Assembly (NCBI RefSeq): GCF_034702125.1
Contig: NC_085878.1
Coordinates: 16,865,057-16,929,056, forward strand
DNA: 64,000 nucleotides
From: Engraulis encrasicolus
Taxonomy: Eukaryota > Chordata > Actinopteri > Clupeiformes > Engraulidae
Reading direction: 5' to 3'
The position numbers were made by a program, and so were the translations under genes. The notes under the pieces were generated by a model. It was not told where the DNA came from. It saw only the letters and a program-made list of their open reading frames with translations, and searched no databases. Positions 50,078 through 62,113 of this stretch are shown piece after piece (the stretch's first letter is position 1; each line of letters starts with the position of its first letter).

Positions 50078-52430
50078 TGTGGCAGGTTGGACCTGTGGTC
50101 GTAACCTACATGCATTGCGCTTCATCATGATTGGCATTACTTGCCTGTGGGCCAGCAGGGCGGGCATTGAGACCCAGCGGAACTAGCGTCACGTCGTTAG
50201 AATAGCCTATAAATTTCCGGAAAAAGTTGACAAGCGAGATGCCAGGTATGGATTCCCCTGGGCTCGCTGGTGTTATCTAACTGGTGCGGTGTTGCTGTGG
50301 GGTGGTGTGAGGACCCCTGGCCGTTGTGTGCGCCTAGGCCTGGTTGAAGTATCCCATTGCGCCTGGTATAACGGGGAGGCGTGCCTGAATTACTCACCGC
50401 TCTGTTGCGCCCTCAGGTCGGAGACACGCCGAACAGCGTGTTGCGTGAGGGGGGGCATTCCGTCGGGGGTGGGGGACACCACCGTCTTTCCCATATGGTG
50501 TTTTTGTTTGTTTTCAGGAGAGGTATAAGTTTTGATGAGTTCGCATTGAACGGGGTTGTGGTTGTTCTTGACTGGCATTACAACTTCCGTGGTGTAACAT
50601 AGGCCTAGTGGTTTGAGTGGTTAACAAGCACTCTTACGTTGTGAACCTTGGTTTGTCGTGATTTTCTTTAAGTTTGCTGTGCCATTTTCACGTTATCTTT
50701 GTGTTTGGTTTGCTTTATTACTTTGTGTAGTTTTTATCCGTGCTTTTATTTTCACAACGTAGCTGTGCCCGTTTCTCCTTAGCCTATCGGCTGTTCAACC
50801 TACACCAGCAAATGTAATTCTCCAGTCTGTGATTTAAAACCACTGCTGTTAAAAAAAAATACTTGTGAACCCGAGCAATCACGCTCTGCATGTCTTGAAA
50901 CGTATGCCCGTTTTAAGTATTGATCCAGAAGAGAGAAGAGAAGAGAAAATAAAGAAATGCTTATGTTTACAACTGTGTCCTCATTGATCATCTAGAACCT
51001 GTCGGGGAAGTTGATGGGTATAACACCTGGGTTGTCTCACCCTAACGAGACTGGCGTAGTCACCTTGTAAATCTGATAAAGTAAAACTCTGAGAGTTTGG
51101 TAACCACTGCTGTTCTATAGGTTGTGATTCCAACTTGGCGTCTCTTACTTGGCTAGAGTGATCTCTTGCTTCTCCACTGGCAAGGACTTCGGTGGACAAT
51201 ACCAACGGTTACCTTGCGCTTTTCCCGTCTCCTGCACGCCGGTATGTATTATAGTGGGTTAGCTTGTGCCTTTACCCAGCTCTGACTGTTTGTTTTCTTA
51301 CCATGGTTGCTAACGACGGCCATTATTATGGTTTCAGCGTGTGGTCGCTACCGGCGCCTCGGCCGTGTACCTCTGTATTGGCACTCCGACTGTGAGAATT
51401 GCGCATCGGTGCACCCTCATCTCCGGGTAAGGTAACCTCTCGGCAGCAGAATCGTGTGATAGTGGGTGTCCTGCTAGCTTGGCTAACGCTCTCCTCCTCC
51501 CTCGCAGGTTGTATCCGTGTGGCCGTGGTCAGACACACCACGCGTTTAGGTGCACGAGCGGCGACTTTTAGCCCCGGTTGTGTGGTGCCTCTGGACGCCG
51601 GGAACCCATATCTCGGCTGCTGCTCCGGCCTCGGGAAATTGGACATTCGTGTGTGTGTGTGCGTTGGCGCGCTTTAGTTCAGTGTGTGTGTGTGTGTAAT
51701 GATTGTGTGTGTGTGTGTGGTACGGCCACTATTAGTCCCTGGGTCAGAAGGCTAACAGGGCTGGACTAACTCTTACTTCCCATCTTTTACTTTTGTTTGC
51801 TGTGCCTCTCTTCTAACCCTGTGTGCTGATTTTTGACTTAATCCTTTTGTTTATGGTTTTGTTTATGCAGTGTTTTGTTTTCTTTGCTTTATTTGGTTTG
51901 CTGTGAATTATTTAATTTATTTTCTTTTATTAACCCTTTTGAGTTGGTACCAACCTGAAATGTCTAAGATAAGCCCCAGAGGCTAAAGTGTCTGTGTCTG
52001 TGCAATCCATTTGAGCCATTTCGGCTACCCCTAGTGCCTACACTGTTTGTGGATCTGTGTGTGTTGTGGCAGAACACCCACCACACTGTAACTGGTTGTG
52101 AACAAGAAAGCAGTGGGTAAAGTGTTTATTGATCTGCGGGTGTTGTGGCAGAACACCCACCCCTGTAAGTGAGTGCATATTATTTTTATACAAAGAGTGA
52201 CAAACATATTTTTATAATGAAAAGAATAATAAAGATTTGAATTATTAATTGTCACCACTGTCTCTGCCTCCATTGTGCACGAACCTGTGTTTGCCTGGTA
52301 ATCTATTGTGCGGGTACATTGTGTGTTGGTCCGGGGTATCTGTAACTACCCCTAATTCATTTCCTCCGGGGGCTCCACCCCCGGGGGTGGCGTAGTCGAA
52401 CTACCTCCTGTAACGGTCTCGCCCACTACA
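50078..52430 (+). mobile_element. Solo LTR, 2.35 kb, TSD CTAG
   Basis: The block starts tgtggcagg and ends cccactaca (TGT...ACA) between direct repeats ctag (50074-50077, 52431-52434). It has promoter-like tataaatttcc near 50209, AATAAAG-type signals near 52229, and no coding region or second LTR. A solo LTR is inferred, with plus-strand polarity from these signals. A 2.35-kb LTR is long but within range for gypsy/BEL-type elements. It contains TG runs at 51650-51720 and a duplicated segment near 52040-52165. Confidence 0.7.
52040..52165. repeat. Tandem duplication within the solo LTR
   Basis: Two adjacent copies share gttgtggcagaacacccacc, each preceded by gtttgtggatctg or gtttattgatctg, with a period of about 85 bp. 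Confidence 0.7.
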
Positions 52431-52433
52431 CTA

Positions 52434-54019
52434 GTATCACTGGACAACTCTGCGAGGCTGTCCTGCTCCATGGAGTTCAGACCTGCTATAACGCTGTCTC
52501 CATGATCAGCAAAGGGGTTCTGGATCCAATTGTGCTGCTCAGCGCAGGGAAGTACTCTCTGATCTGCGCTTTCAAGATCCGCAGGGGCACTCTGATGTCA
52601 GAAGCCACGGTGGTTGGGATTGGCTTTGCTTCAGTGTCGAGTAATTCACAAAGGTTGTCAAAGTATTCATAGTTGTTTTGAGCCACTCTTTTCTCCCACA
52701 GCAGTAACTTCTTTATCGTGGCTTCAATTTTTCCGTGAACGTAAAACATGGTCTCTGCTTTTCCTTGCAGTGATAGGTTCAGTCCGTTCAAGTAGCTGAA
52801 GATATCGGCCAGATACGCCAACTTACACAGCCACTCACAGTCATGAGATCGGCAACACAGATCAAATTTCATTACGAAGTTCATAAAGACGTGTAAGCAC
52901 TTTGCCGTGTGAGAGGCAGCGCACCTCTGTGTGTAGGAGAAGCTGTTGGTGATCGCTCCCCATCTCTGCGCACAATATGGCAAACAAACAGGACTGCAGA
53001 GGACGACTTTTAATAAAATGCACTGTCCTCACGGCTTCATCCAACATGGTCTTTAAATCTGGTGGCATGGATTCAGTGGCCAGTGCCTCTCTGTGAATGC
53101 AACAGTGAATAGCTGTTACAAGCGGTGAGACATCTTTGACGCGCTTTACCACTCCAGAAAGTTTCCCCACCATGGCCTGTGCGCCATCAGTGCTGAGCCC
53201 CACACACTTTTCCCAGTCAATATCACGGGAGAGAATGAACGCATTTAAACAGTAGAACATTTTCTCAACAGTGCACTGTGATTGTAAAGGTCGGCAAAAC
53301 AGAAAATCCTCGTGTACATCACCCTGTTATTGATAACGTACAAAGGCAAGCAAATGGGACATGCCTGCAATGTCTGTTGACTCGTCGATCTGGATGGCGT
53401 AACACCTGCTTTCCTTAATTCGACTTACTAATTGTCTCAGTACGTCATCGGCAATGTTATCAATGCGCCGTTTCACTGTACTGTCCGACAAAGAACTTGC
53501 ATTTAGATGTTTAGCGGCATTCTCACCCATCATAGCATCGACCAGTTCTTTGGCAGCAGGCAAGATCAAATCTTCCCCGATGGTGTGGGGTTTGCCATTT
53601 TTTGCAATAAGTTTTGCAACGCGATAGGATGCCACAACTGCTTTTTTGTTTTCTCCCCGTTACGCATGTGGATTCAATTGTTTTTTTTCCGGCTTAGATA
53701 CTCCCTCATTTTGTTTAAAAAAAATCTCTTGGTTTTGATGAGAATTGTACGTGTTTTGTGTGAAGATGACGGCGTAACAGGGTTTCAAGGCCTCGTTGGA
53801 GAGCACCTCGGAGCATATTACGCACACAGGTTGAGGGTAGTCTTCTGGTCCAACACATGTAAATCCCAAGGATAGGTACTCACTGGTGTACCTTCTGTGG
53901 CACCTTTTCTTAATTTTGACATGTTCATTTTGATCATTTGCTTCATTTGTTGATTTTCTTTTGACACCAAGCCACCTATCCATTTCACTTGCCGCAACGG
54001 AACATGCAAACCGTGACAA
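52434..54019 (-). pseudogene. hAT transposase, N-terminal and catalytic part
   Basis: From an ATG at 54019 the frame gives an N-terminal zinc-finger-like region (YLSLGFTCVG, PVCVICSEVLSNEALKP). Next comes the hAT core: NIADDVLRQL, YAIQIDESTDIAGMSHLLAF, CVGLSTDGAQAMVGKLSGVV, AIHCCIHREAL (C-x2-H type), HTEVRCLSHGKVLTR (usual RW changed to RC), and CKLAYLADIFSYLNGLNLSL. It ends in an ELSSDT block at the insertion point. Stops and frameshifts occur near 53640, 53330, 52865 and 52545. It belongs to the hAT-Charlie/ZBED5-like group by these motifs and by its terminal repeats. It is a transposon relic, not a host gene. Confidence 0.85.
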
Positions 54020-54308
54020 CGCTACAGGTATTCCAAATATAGCCTACCCCGATAATGACCTGTTACCTGACCCAATTTGCGTTGCATTAATGTAGATGTT
54101 GATTCACGAGATGAAGGAATATAGTGATTTCAGTAGGATATATTTTACATATTCTTTTCAATCACGTCACACAAATTTACACTTAACAGTAATTAAAACC
54201 GCATTGTAACATTTGAAGATATTTTTTCTACGACCTCTCGGGCCCACCTGCTATAAAGCGGCCCTATGGTGGGCCACGGCCCATAGTTTGAGAATCACTG
54301 CTCTAGAT

Positions 54309-56880
54309 GTTTCAGGTGGGCTGGGAAGTCAGGAGAAAAGCAAATTACATCATCCAAATATACTAGAGTGGATTCTGTGAGTTGTCCAGCCAAGCATCGC
54401 TGCATGAACCGCTGGAAAGTGGCCGGTGCGTTACACAGCTCAAAGGGCATACACTCCCACTCAAACAGCCCTAAGGGCGTTGTACCAGGAGGCTTGCGTT
54501 AGGCTGGTGAGCAAGTCTTCGATCCTGGGTAGGGGGAAAGCATCCTTCTGGGTAACATTATTCAGCTTTCGGTAATCTACACAGAATCTCCATGCCCCAC
54601 TTTTTTTGTACTAAAACAATGGGGGCAGCCCAGGGGCTGCTACTTTCCCGTATAATGCCCCCCTCCAACATACCTCGAGGCACACCACTGACTTCTTGGT
54701 ATAGTGTAGGGGGAACAGGTCTGTAGCGTTCCAGAATGGGGGCCACATCTCAAGTCGGGATCTGGTGTTGAATCACGTCCGTGAATCCGAGGAGAAGATG
54801 TGCTGCCACTTCTCCAGGAGGAGTTTGGAGCTGGCATTGTTGGTCCTCGTCTAGGTCATCACCAAGGAGAGAAGATATACAGGAGGGCTTACTGACGTCA
54901 TAACAGCGTAGTACGAAATGATGGCGAGGGGAGTACGGAAATGTTATTGTTCTTCTACGGTCAGTATTGGAAGCATCAGGGAAGCATGCAATGCCACTTC
55001 CGTGAGGGTCAGAGTGTGGAACAGGTCATAGGACAGCGTGAATGTTTGTCAGCTGTCTTTAATTACCCCCAGCAATTACTGCTGACCAACAGCTGCAGTT
55101 AATTTGGCCACAAACTGAACACTAACAACCGGATATACTCTTTCTGCACATTTTCGCGGAGTTTCCGGATTTTGTGGAGTACGGAAATTGTATCCATCAC
55201 GGTCTCGCACCCACTGACCATACGCAAGGGAGTTAATTTTCCATCTACTCGTGTCCTCAGGCAACGCCCCCGTACTACACCGTGGCCAATGCATTTCCCC
55301 CCGAGAGATTGTTCTTCTCTGTCGACTTTCTTTGGTCATCACCATGCAGGGACTCACAAGCGCTAGCTGGACCGGGTAGGGTCGAAGGTTGCGCACTCGG
55401 ACAGATACATGGCCACGCCGCACCGAGGACAGAGTGTGGGCTACCTCAGAGTCAGGGCGGCTCCACCAGTACCCAGGCTTCCTGTCCACAGGGCCGGAAG
55501 GGTAGTCTAGCCCAGATCAATGCTTCGCTCTGGGCAGGGATGGAGAGAGCATAATGGCATGCTATTCGGGCAGTGTCACCATAACGTTGTTGAGTCTTGG
55601 CAGCAGTGATGCGCCGGCTGTCACCGCCGTCGGTGATAATACCGTCCCAATCTCGACGTTCTGCCGTCCTAGTGGCCACACCAGCCTTGTAAACAGCCCC
55701 TCCCAGCAGGAGGACAGCACATTCATGCCCAGTAGTGCATGTTGAGTGCCCAGACAGTCTTTGACTATTACCACACCCTTCCCTGGGACTTGGATGTCAC
55801 GCACACAGAAGTCTGCTATTATATATCCGATGTATGGAATACTTAGTCCATTCGCTCCTCGCAGGGTCAGCCACGGGGCCTCTCCACCTTGCAGTTCTTG
55901 GCTGTCAAAAAGTTCTTTGCAACAGTATGACTTGTGATCCGGTCGACTGGGCAGTGGATATTCTTGTTGTTTACACTGACCTCGACGAAAGGGCATTTTC
56001 CAACCAGGGTGTCTCAAGGGGGTGGTGCAGGGTCGTGCGTTGGGGTCCCAGCCATTTGACCCACAGTGGCTGGAGAAGCTTAACCCCCCCCCCTGTGAGT
56101 CACGTCGAGAGATGCAACAGCGCCCCACATGCCCCGCTGCGCCACACCGGATGCAGACCTTCTGGATTCCATTGGAGCCTGGAGGGTCCGGATGGTGCCA
56201 TATGACCTCCCCTCCTCTGGCCACCCTGGGAGTAGGAACGCTCATGTGGTTGTACCGCCTGAGCAGCTTGGCCTTTTCGTAGCTGCCCCAGTAGTGTCTT
56301 AGACATCTCCACCATTTGGGCCTTCATCTCCTGCATGAGCTCAGCGTGTAACTCTTGTTTCCAGTCAGCTGTAGCTCCGGGGGTTGTTCACCGCCCTCCA
56401 CCTGGTCTTGCTCCAAGGCCAGTGATTCTTTGCGGACTTCATCGAAGGTCCAGGTTGCTTTTTGTCAGATCTGCAGCCTCAAACTCTGACGGATAGGCCC
56501 CTCGTGTAGGACCATATCGAACTGGTCCCTCATTAGGATGTCTTCTTGAGTCAGCCCAGTGGGGTCACGCAACTTCAACCTGGAAAACAGCTCCCATACC
56601 TGCAGTGAAAAGGAGCGAAGTGATTGGTTTGTCCCCTGTCTGCAGTTGAAGAACTTTGCTCGCAAAGCTGCTACTGGAGTACTGTCCCCATAGAGCTTGG
56701 TTAGCAGGTCAAAGATAGCCTGTGCAGTATTGCGTTTGTCTTCTGAGGCAGCCTGGATCTCCCTCTTTGCCTCCCCCGCTAGTGAGCTTACCACAAACTG
56801 CAGCTTCTGTTGTCCAGTAAGTCCTTGTAAGCCAGTGTTGTGGTTTTTTGGGAACATTTTTACCAATTATTTATTGGAAA
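54309..56880 (-). pseudogene. Ty3/gypsy gag-pol, 5' part
   Basis: Order on the minus strand: a gag capsid-like frame at 56866-56465 (REIQAASEDKRNTAQAIFDL, LRAKFFNCRQG), then a C-x2-C-x4-H-x4-C zinc knuckle (CIRCGAAGHVGRCC, near 56150). A protease-like region follows (NGLSIPYIGYI, LLGMNVLSSCW, around 55900-55700), then a connector and reverse transcriptase. RT keeps YLDD at 54349-54360, but there are frameshifts around 54600 and elsewhere. The N-terminus of gag and any 5' LTR are missing, and the frame is split by the hAT at 54300. It is an old, defective LTR retrotransposon copy; no envelope is seen. Confidence 0.85.
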
Positions 56881-56980
56881 TTAACATACTATCTTAATAT
56901 GTAGAATATCTTCATTTTAGAGATGTTTCGCCTTCAAATATGCTTCTCTGCCAATGGAGACGTTCTGTCTGCCTAAAGAC

Positions 56981-57603
56981 TGTCAGCTGTCCTATCGTAA
57001 ATCAGTCAAGGTGTCAAGAGTTCCTGCTCTTTCAGTGGCTCAATACCAAGTATAGCTGAGGGTATGGCCGAAGGTTGGATAGTTGGGCCTGTAGGCTCAA
57101 GGTCTGAGCCTACGAGCTGAGTTCATGGACACTAGCTATTGAATATGGTATGCTCTGCCCAAAGAGCCAATCGGTAGAGAAGATTCTGAATTGACCATGC
57201 TTGGTGACTTATTCTTGTACTAGTGTCATTGTGCTTAGCAGGGTGAACAGTTACCTTTTGAGGATGCAATGTGATGTAATGATGTCATACTTTGGTGTTT
57301 AAAAGAGCTGACTTGCTACGCTAGCAGAGAGAGATCTGGGGTGAGAGCTGGGGAAGAGATAGGCCGGGTGGCTGCTGCCTTTTGTGCAGCATAGCCTTGG
57401 TGCTAGCAGGTCGCTATGCTATGCTATTGGGACACATGGGGCATTTGGCCACCATGGTTAGGAACTTGGGTTATGCTTAATTGTAATAACTTAGTTACTA
57501 TGCTCTCTCACTTGCAATGTACAATAAATTGGTAATCTCTTGGCAAATGGACTTCTTCTCCTGAGTGACTTTATGGCTGCTTCCTTCACTGTTCTCCTGC
57601 ACA
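56981..57603 (+). mobile_element. Candidate solo LTR
   Basis: A 623-bp block with TG...CA ends (tgtcagctgt...ctcctgcaca) is flanked by aagac and aagat (4 of 5 identical). It has tttaaaag near 57297 and aataaa near 57531 in plausible TATA and polyadenylation positions. The evidence is circumstantial; the flank match could be chance. Confidence 0.4.
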
Positions 57604-58440
57604 AAGATGGGTAATGTATGCTTATGTCTGATTGAGCCCAATGAACTAAATAATAACTAAGTATGTAATAGTGTTAGTAACAATAATATAAGTGCTTAGG
57701 TATTAATTGGTAAATGGTAAACATACACGAGTCAGATAGCGGTAAATGGTTATCTATTGTGCAACAGGCAATAGCCCAGATTAAGTCTTATTAATTAAAT
57801 TGGGTTATGGACTATTTTATTGGCCCAGCTAATAATCTTAATTAGCAATGTGGGTTAATAAAAAAAGTTACCCAGGAATCAGATAGCTCCCAACAAACAT
57901 TAGAAATCAACAAAGTCTTTAATTGGTTACCCACTGAAACGTCAACAGAAAAGAATCACACTCATACTAATGTAGCAGGATGGAATTGGCATTGCGGAAT
58001 AGGAGTGATTGACAATTTGTGATTGACAGCAAGGGGCGGGCGTAAGTCTATTTATCCGGGTAGACACTGGTTTCCTGTCTCGCTTCCGCTTCCATTGGGA
58101 CCTGGTTGTTTTGGTGAGGTTGGGATGTGTTGGCCACCGAGAGGCCGCGGATGAACTGCGAAGGTGAGCATGTGTTCCTCTGTATTTACTGGCAATTGAG
58201 TTTTGTGACTTGGGAATTATAGCGACGCTTTCTCTTGCAGAGCGCACTGTATCCTACGTGGCGCTTAGGAGCTGGCTGACAGGGTGAGTTTGATCTCCAT
58301 CCTTTCGATAAGATGTCCTTCTGTTATTGCTGCCCCCCTAATACGAACCATCTTGATGTTTGTAGCCAGTTAGCCTGCTCGAGGTAATTGGTGTGGCGTG
58401 GCGATCCATGGAAACACTGTGCCGGTGACTCGCTTGTTTT
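57604..58440. other. Region upstream of the ZBED-type transposase
   Basis: This holds AT-rich sequence, then a CpG-richer part from 58020 with a GC-box-like ggggcgggcg (58034). Splice-like signals follow on the plus strand (gaag|gtgagc near 58163; ttctcttgcag near 58240, then acag|ggtgag). These might be untranslated leader exons of the downstream transposase, but that is inference. Nothing coding is recognised. Confidence 0.4.
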
Positions 58441-58599
58441 AAGGTGCGTATAATGGCTGCCTGCTTTCTTATCCAATTCCTTACTCCAGTAGGCATTACT
58501 GATAGCAACTTTTCTATACTTGTAGCTTTCATTGGCGGCTCCTCCGGCAAGAACCAGCCAGTGTGGTGTGCCTACATGTCCTTCGGCTGCTGTTTCGCT

Positions 58600-59329
58600 G
58601 GAGAATTTGGGTCGGGTGAGAGTAGTTCTACTGCCCAGGATGATGAAATCGTTGAAAAGAAGGGTCTGAGAAGTTCGGCTGCTTGGAGGTATTTTGGGTA
58701 TTTGAAGTCGGACGAACAACAGAGTAATACACTGTGCAAAATATGTAAAAAGGACGTACCCACTTAAACAGGAAACAACAGCAATCTGTTTCAGCATCTA
58801 AAACAGTGCCATGTCCTAGAGCATGCACAGTTGTGCAAGACAGGTAATGCCCCCTCGACCTCGAGCAAAAAGAGGAAGCTTGATCAGTCCACTATACAGT
58901 CTGCCCTATCAAGCAGCACGGCATATGACAAAACATCAAAACGCCACAAAGAGATAACACACGCAATCACACGATTCCTTGCGAAAGGCATGCTGCCTAT
59001 ATACACGGTGGAAAAAGAAGAATTTAAAACGCTAATTAAAGTGATTGACCCTCGTTACGAAGTCCCTGGCCGCAAACATTTCTCCCAGACCGCAATCCCA
59101 AAGCTGTATGCGGAGTACAGAGAGATAGTTGAAAGGGATCTGCGGGCTGTGGCATACTTCGCCACGACATCGGACATGTGGTCAAGTCGCACTTCCGAAC
59201 CTTATCTCAGCGTCACTGCTCATTACATTGACCAGGACTGGGCTTTGAAGAGCAAATGCCTCCGAACGGCATACTTTCCGGATGACCATACTGCGGAGGC
59301 AATTGCATCTGGACTGACAGAATTGGGCC
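58600..59329 (+). pseudogene. ZBED-type (hAT-Ac) transposase, truncated
   Basis: A single plus-strand frame carries a BED zinc finger: SAAWRYFGYLKSDEQQSNTL, CKICKKD, then HLKQCH (C-x2-C, H-x4-H). It continues with a basic segment (SKKRKLDQ), then AITRFLAKGMLPIYTVE, LIKVIDPRYEVPGRKHFSQT, TSDMWSSRTSEPYLSVTAHY and DDHTAEAIASGLTE. This order matches ZBED1/4/6-like hAT-Ac transposases. One in-frame TAA (58765-58767) falls inside the BED finger. Homology stops at about 59329, where the frame runs into unrelated sequence, so the catalytic C-terminal two thirds are absent. The frame may start at the ATG 58453. No terminal repeats were found. Confidence 0.85.
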
Positions 59330-60250
59330 TAGTTTCTTTATTTTACAAGAATGTAAAACCATTTTTTTGTTGTCTGTGAGACCCAAGACCAACTCCAGTA
59401 GCTTCCAAGTAAACTATTTCGATGCAAAAATCACCTGGTCAGGCTATTGTTCAGCCACATCATCTGAAATGCTAGCTAGCTAATGTCACGTAGACGTGCC
59501 AAAGTACACACCCAAAATTAGGTTACTTCCTGCTGTGTTGCATGCTGTTTTTCATTACAACCTTCCATTTTACACCTTTCTTGATGACAGCAAAACTCCT
59601 TATCCTTCCATCATATGTTTAGGAACAGGCTAGCTAGCAAGGCACTAATGTCACCGTTCAGACCATAAATGTATTTAAGACCCCAGGCCACAACACAAAA
59701 GACAAGACAAGGATGTGAAAATATATTTCTGATTTATTGAAAATATTAAATATAAAAGAAATTCCCATAAACCCACCCAATTGCTAAAACCTATCTGAAA
59801 GAGTCTCTGCTTAAAAAGGGGCTTCAAGTCTCTGGGTTGCACACAGCAACTGGGGGCCAAGGGTGCAGTGTCACTCGGGTGCCACAAGGGGGAGCCACTC
59901 AGTCCAGTTCTTTGCGATCCGTCTCCGGGTCCACACTCCAGTCCGGGTTTTCGAGGTTGCTCGTCGGCACAGAGTACACAAACGTATTCTTACGTGACTT
60001 GGGAGTGAATGTGTTAAATCTGATTCAAAAACATCATGAAAATGTAGCCACTGTCATATTGAAAACTTTCAATTCGTTTTACATTCTTCTTTTAATTGTT
60101 GAGAAATCAACTGATTGAACAGCAGTAGGTCACTTTTTTCATAGGGCAGCGATCCGCCTGTAAGCCTATTTCTTTTGTCATTTCATTTACTCTTTATCAT
60201 AGAGCAGCGATCCACCTGGCTGGGGGAAAGGAATTGCTATTCAACTATTT
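59330..60250. other. Unassigned region between two hAT relics
   Basis: No gene is recognised. A short near-duplicate (catagggcagcgatccgcct / catagagcagcgatccacct) occurs at about 60141 and 60199. The rest may be decayed transposon sequence. Confidence 0.5.
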
Positions 60251-60480
60251 AAGAACTAGCATACTTAGGCCCATTCATTAAAATAAAATTAAAACGTGTT
60301 AACTGATTAAAATTGGCCCACAATAGTAAGTAAATCAGAAAGGCTTTCTCCTCGCCTTTCAGAGGGCAAACTCTAATTGTTTTGTTGAAGTCCAGAGCCC
60401 GAAGAATGTCGTACTCGATGGACATGATGGTGAGGTGGCACAATCTGTCCTGCTGCATGGTTGACCTCAGTCTGTTTTAA

Positions 60481-62113
60481 AGTGGTGGTTCGCTATTTTA
60501 GACATTAAGCCCTGTTTGTGTGACTTCTGGGGTGAAGTAGAGATGTTCTCATCACAATTTTGACATTTGGTGCTGAACGGAGCATTTGGGTATCCAAGAC
60601 TGCAGCCCCCCCACCTTTACATTGGCTACGTGTAGGCCTACATGATGTTTTTAAGTCCGATTTAATAAATGCGATTTAAATAGATCGGATTAAGAGTTAT
60701 TTTGCGACGTGTATACATGGCACTTTCACTTAAATGCGATTAAACGTCTGGGGAAAATAAAGCATTGCGATTGGACTGAGGACGCACGTGCTGAGTGAGC
60801 CAAATAAGGCGTGGGGGCGTGGTCGCCAAACCTCCGGGGAACTCTGTTTGCTTCTGCCCGAAAATGAATTCCCCCAGTCGGACTGAAGGCTGAAGAAATC
60901 CCCTTTGGGCCTGGTTCTTTCAAATGCTAGTTAGCACCCACCTAGCTTAGAAAAACGAACTGGTCAAAGGGTGATGTGGAGTAACTTTGTTGTGCTTCAT
61001 TACTTCATGGGGCACTTTTACATCAATATATGGAAGCCACAACATTTATAGTCGCTTAGGGACTTTAAATTAAGCAAAACTTTCATGTGAAAATCAACAG
61101 GAAGTGCCGCCATGTTTTTCTCACTGGCAAAGAGCACGGTCTCTTGGCGCCATCATGTGGTCAACGAGCATGCGTGGAACGACTGGATTTATTGTAATTC
61201 CGAATAAAAGGTTACATGACAGAGGAACGTGTTTAATCGGATTTAAAAGAGGAATAAACCACCCACTTTAATCGGACTTAAGTTTAAATCGGAATAAACT
61301 TAAATCCTGTTCGGTAAGTGTTTACATGATATTGATATTTTTAGAGTGGAATTAAGTTCTAATCAGATTTAAAGTGAGTTAAATCGGACTTAAGTGTCTC
61401 ATGTAAACGCATAGATTGACTCCAATAGAGCACTCAAGCAATCGCTTATAAAATGGCATTAAACTTTTGTTCGAGAAGACATGGAACTCACCATGTGGTC
61501 AGACAGCGATAAATTGACCCGAAAATTGCAGCGAAATATGCCTTCTAACTGTTGTTTAGCATTTGGCGGACCTATTTTTCCCCAGACGCCGTTGAATAGC
61601 AGTAGACATCCAGCCAGTAGGTAGCGATAGTGTGTTGTTTGTGTAGACATCAAGGAGCGAGGTAGAACGGCTATCTTAGAGCGGGTAGAGCGGGACTGGC
61701 TACAAAAACTACAGCTTGCATACAAACCATAGATAGTAACGTAAACAAACACACCCCCATTTCCGGTCGTGCGGAGTAATACTAGTCAAACCAATACAAT
61801 CAGTGAAGACGGACAATAATCATAATATATCTTCTCTGGAAGCGTATTTCACGGTGATTTTCGAGCCAACGTATCGCTGCCCACCTCTGACCACTCGGTG
61901 AGTTTCATGTCTCTGCAAACGAAAGTTTAATGACATTTTATGATCGATTGCTTGAGTGCTTCATTGGAGTCAATGTAAAGGTGGGGGGCTGCAGTCTTGA
62001 ATACCCAAATGCTCCGTTCAGCAACAAATGTCAAAATTGTGATGAGAACATCTCTACTTCACCCCAGAAGTCACACAAACAGGTCTTAATGTCTAAAATA
62101 GTGAACCACCACT
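60481..62113. mobile_element. TTAA-target element with ~270-bp inverted repeats
   Basis: It is flanked by TTAA (60477-60480, 62114-62117). The ends agtggtggttcgctatttta / agtggtggttcactatttta continue as inverted copies for about 270 bp, e.g. gtgtgacttctggggtgaag and gcactcaagcaatcg. The left arm is itself interrupted at 60625 by a 790-bp nested element and resumes at 61415. No transposase is visible. Confidence 0.87.
60625..61414. mobile_element. Nested element inside the TTAA element, TSD ATTG
   Basis: The left arm of the host element is cut at attg (60621-60624) and resumes with attg (61415-61418), as shown by comparison with its intact right arm. Termini share CTAYGYGT and TACATGA, followed by ttaagtccgatttaa inverted on both sides. 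Interior copies of AATCGGATT/AATCCGATT words recur. The superfamily is not recognised. Confidence 0.75.

Larger units (their letters stand above)
46759..54300 (-). mobile_element. hAT-Charlie-like transposon, nested host of five others
   Basis: Termini cagtcattctcaaact and cagtgattctcaaact differ at one of 16 bases. The 8-bp duplication ctctagat flanks both ends (46751-46758, 54301-54308) and reconnects the gypsy pol around it. Removing the insertions described separately leaves about 2.4 kb, a normal size for a single-ORF hAT. The transposase lies on the minus strand in three pieces (52434-54019, 49687-49716, 47054-47289). An AT-rich TATAATA microsatellite sits at about 46850-46930. All parts are inactivated. 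Confidence 0.9.

Noticed and set aside
47054..54019. A possible host ZBED5/FAM200-like domesticated gene
   Set aside because: Terminal repeats, an 8-bp duplication, frameshifts and three insertions show it is a dead hAT copy.
46311..56880. An active endogenous retrovirus or retrotransposon
   Set aside because: There are frameshifts, an internal deletion, missing integrase, missing gag start, no paired LTRs and no envelope.
58141..58280. 5' exons of a host gene based on gtgagc and ttctcttgcag signals
   Set aside because: No coding similarity supports them; they are kept only as a possible leader of the transposase.
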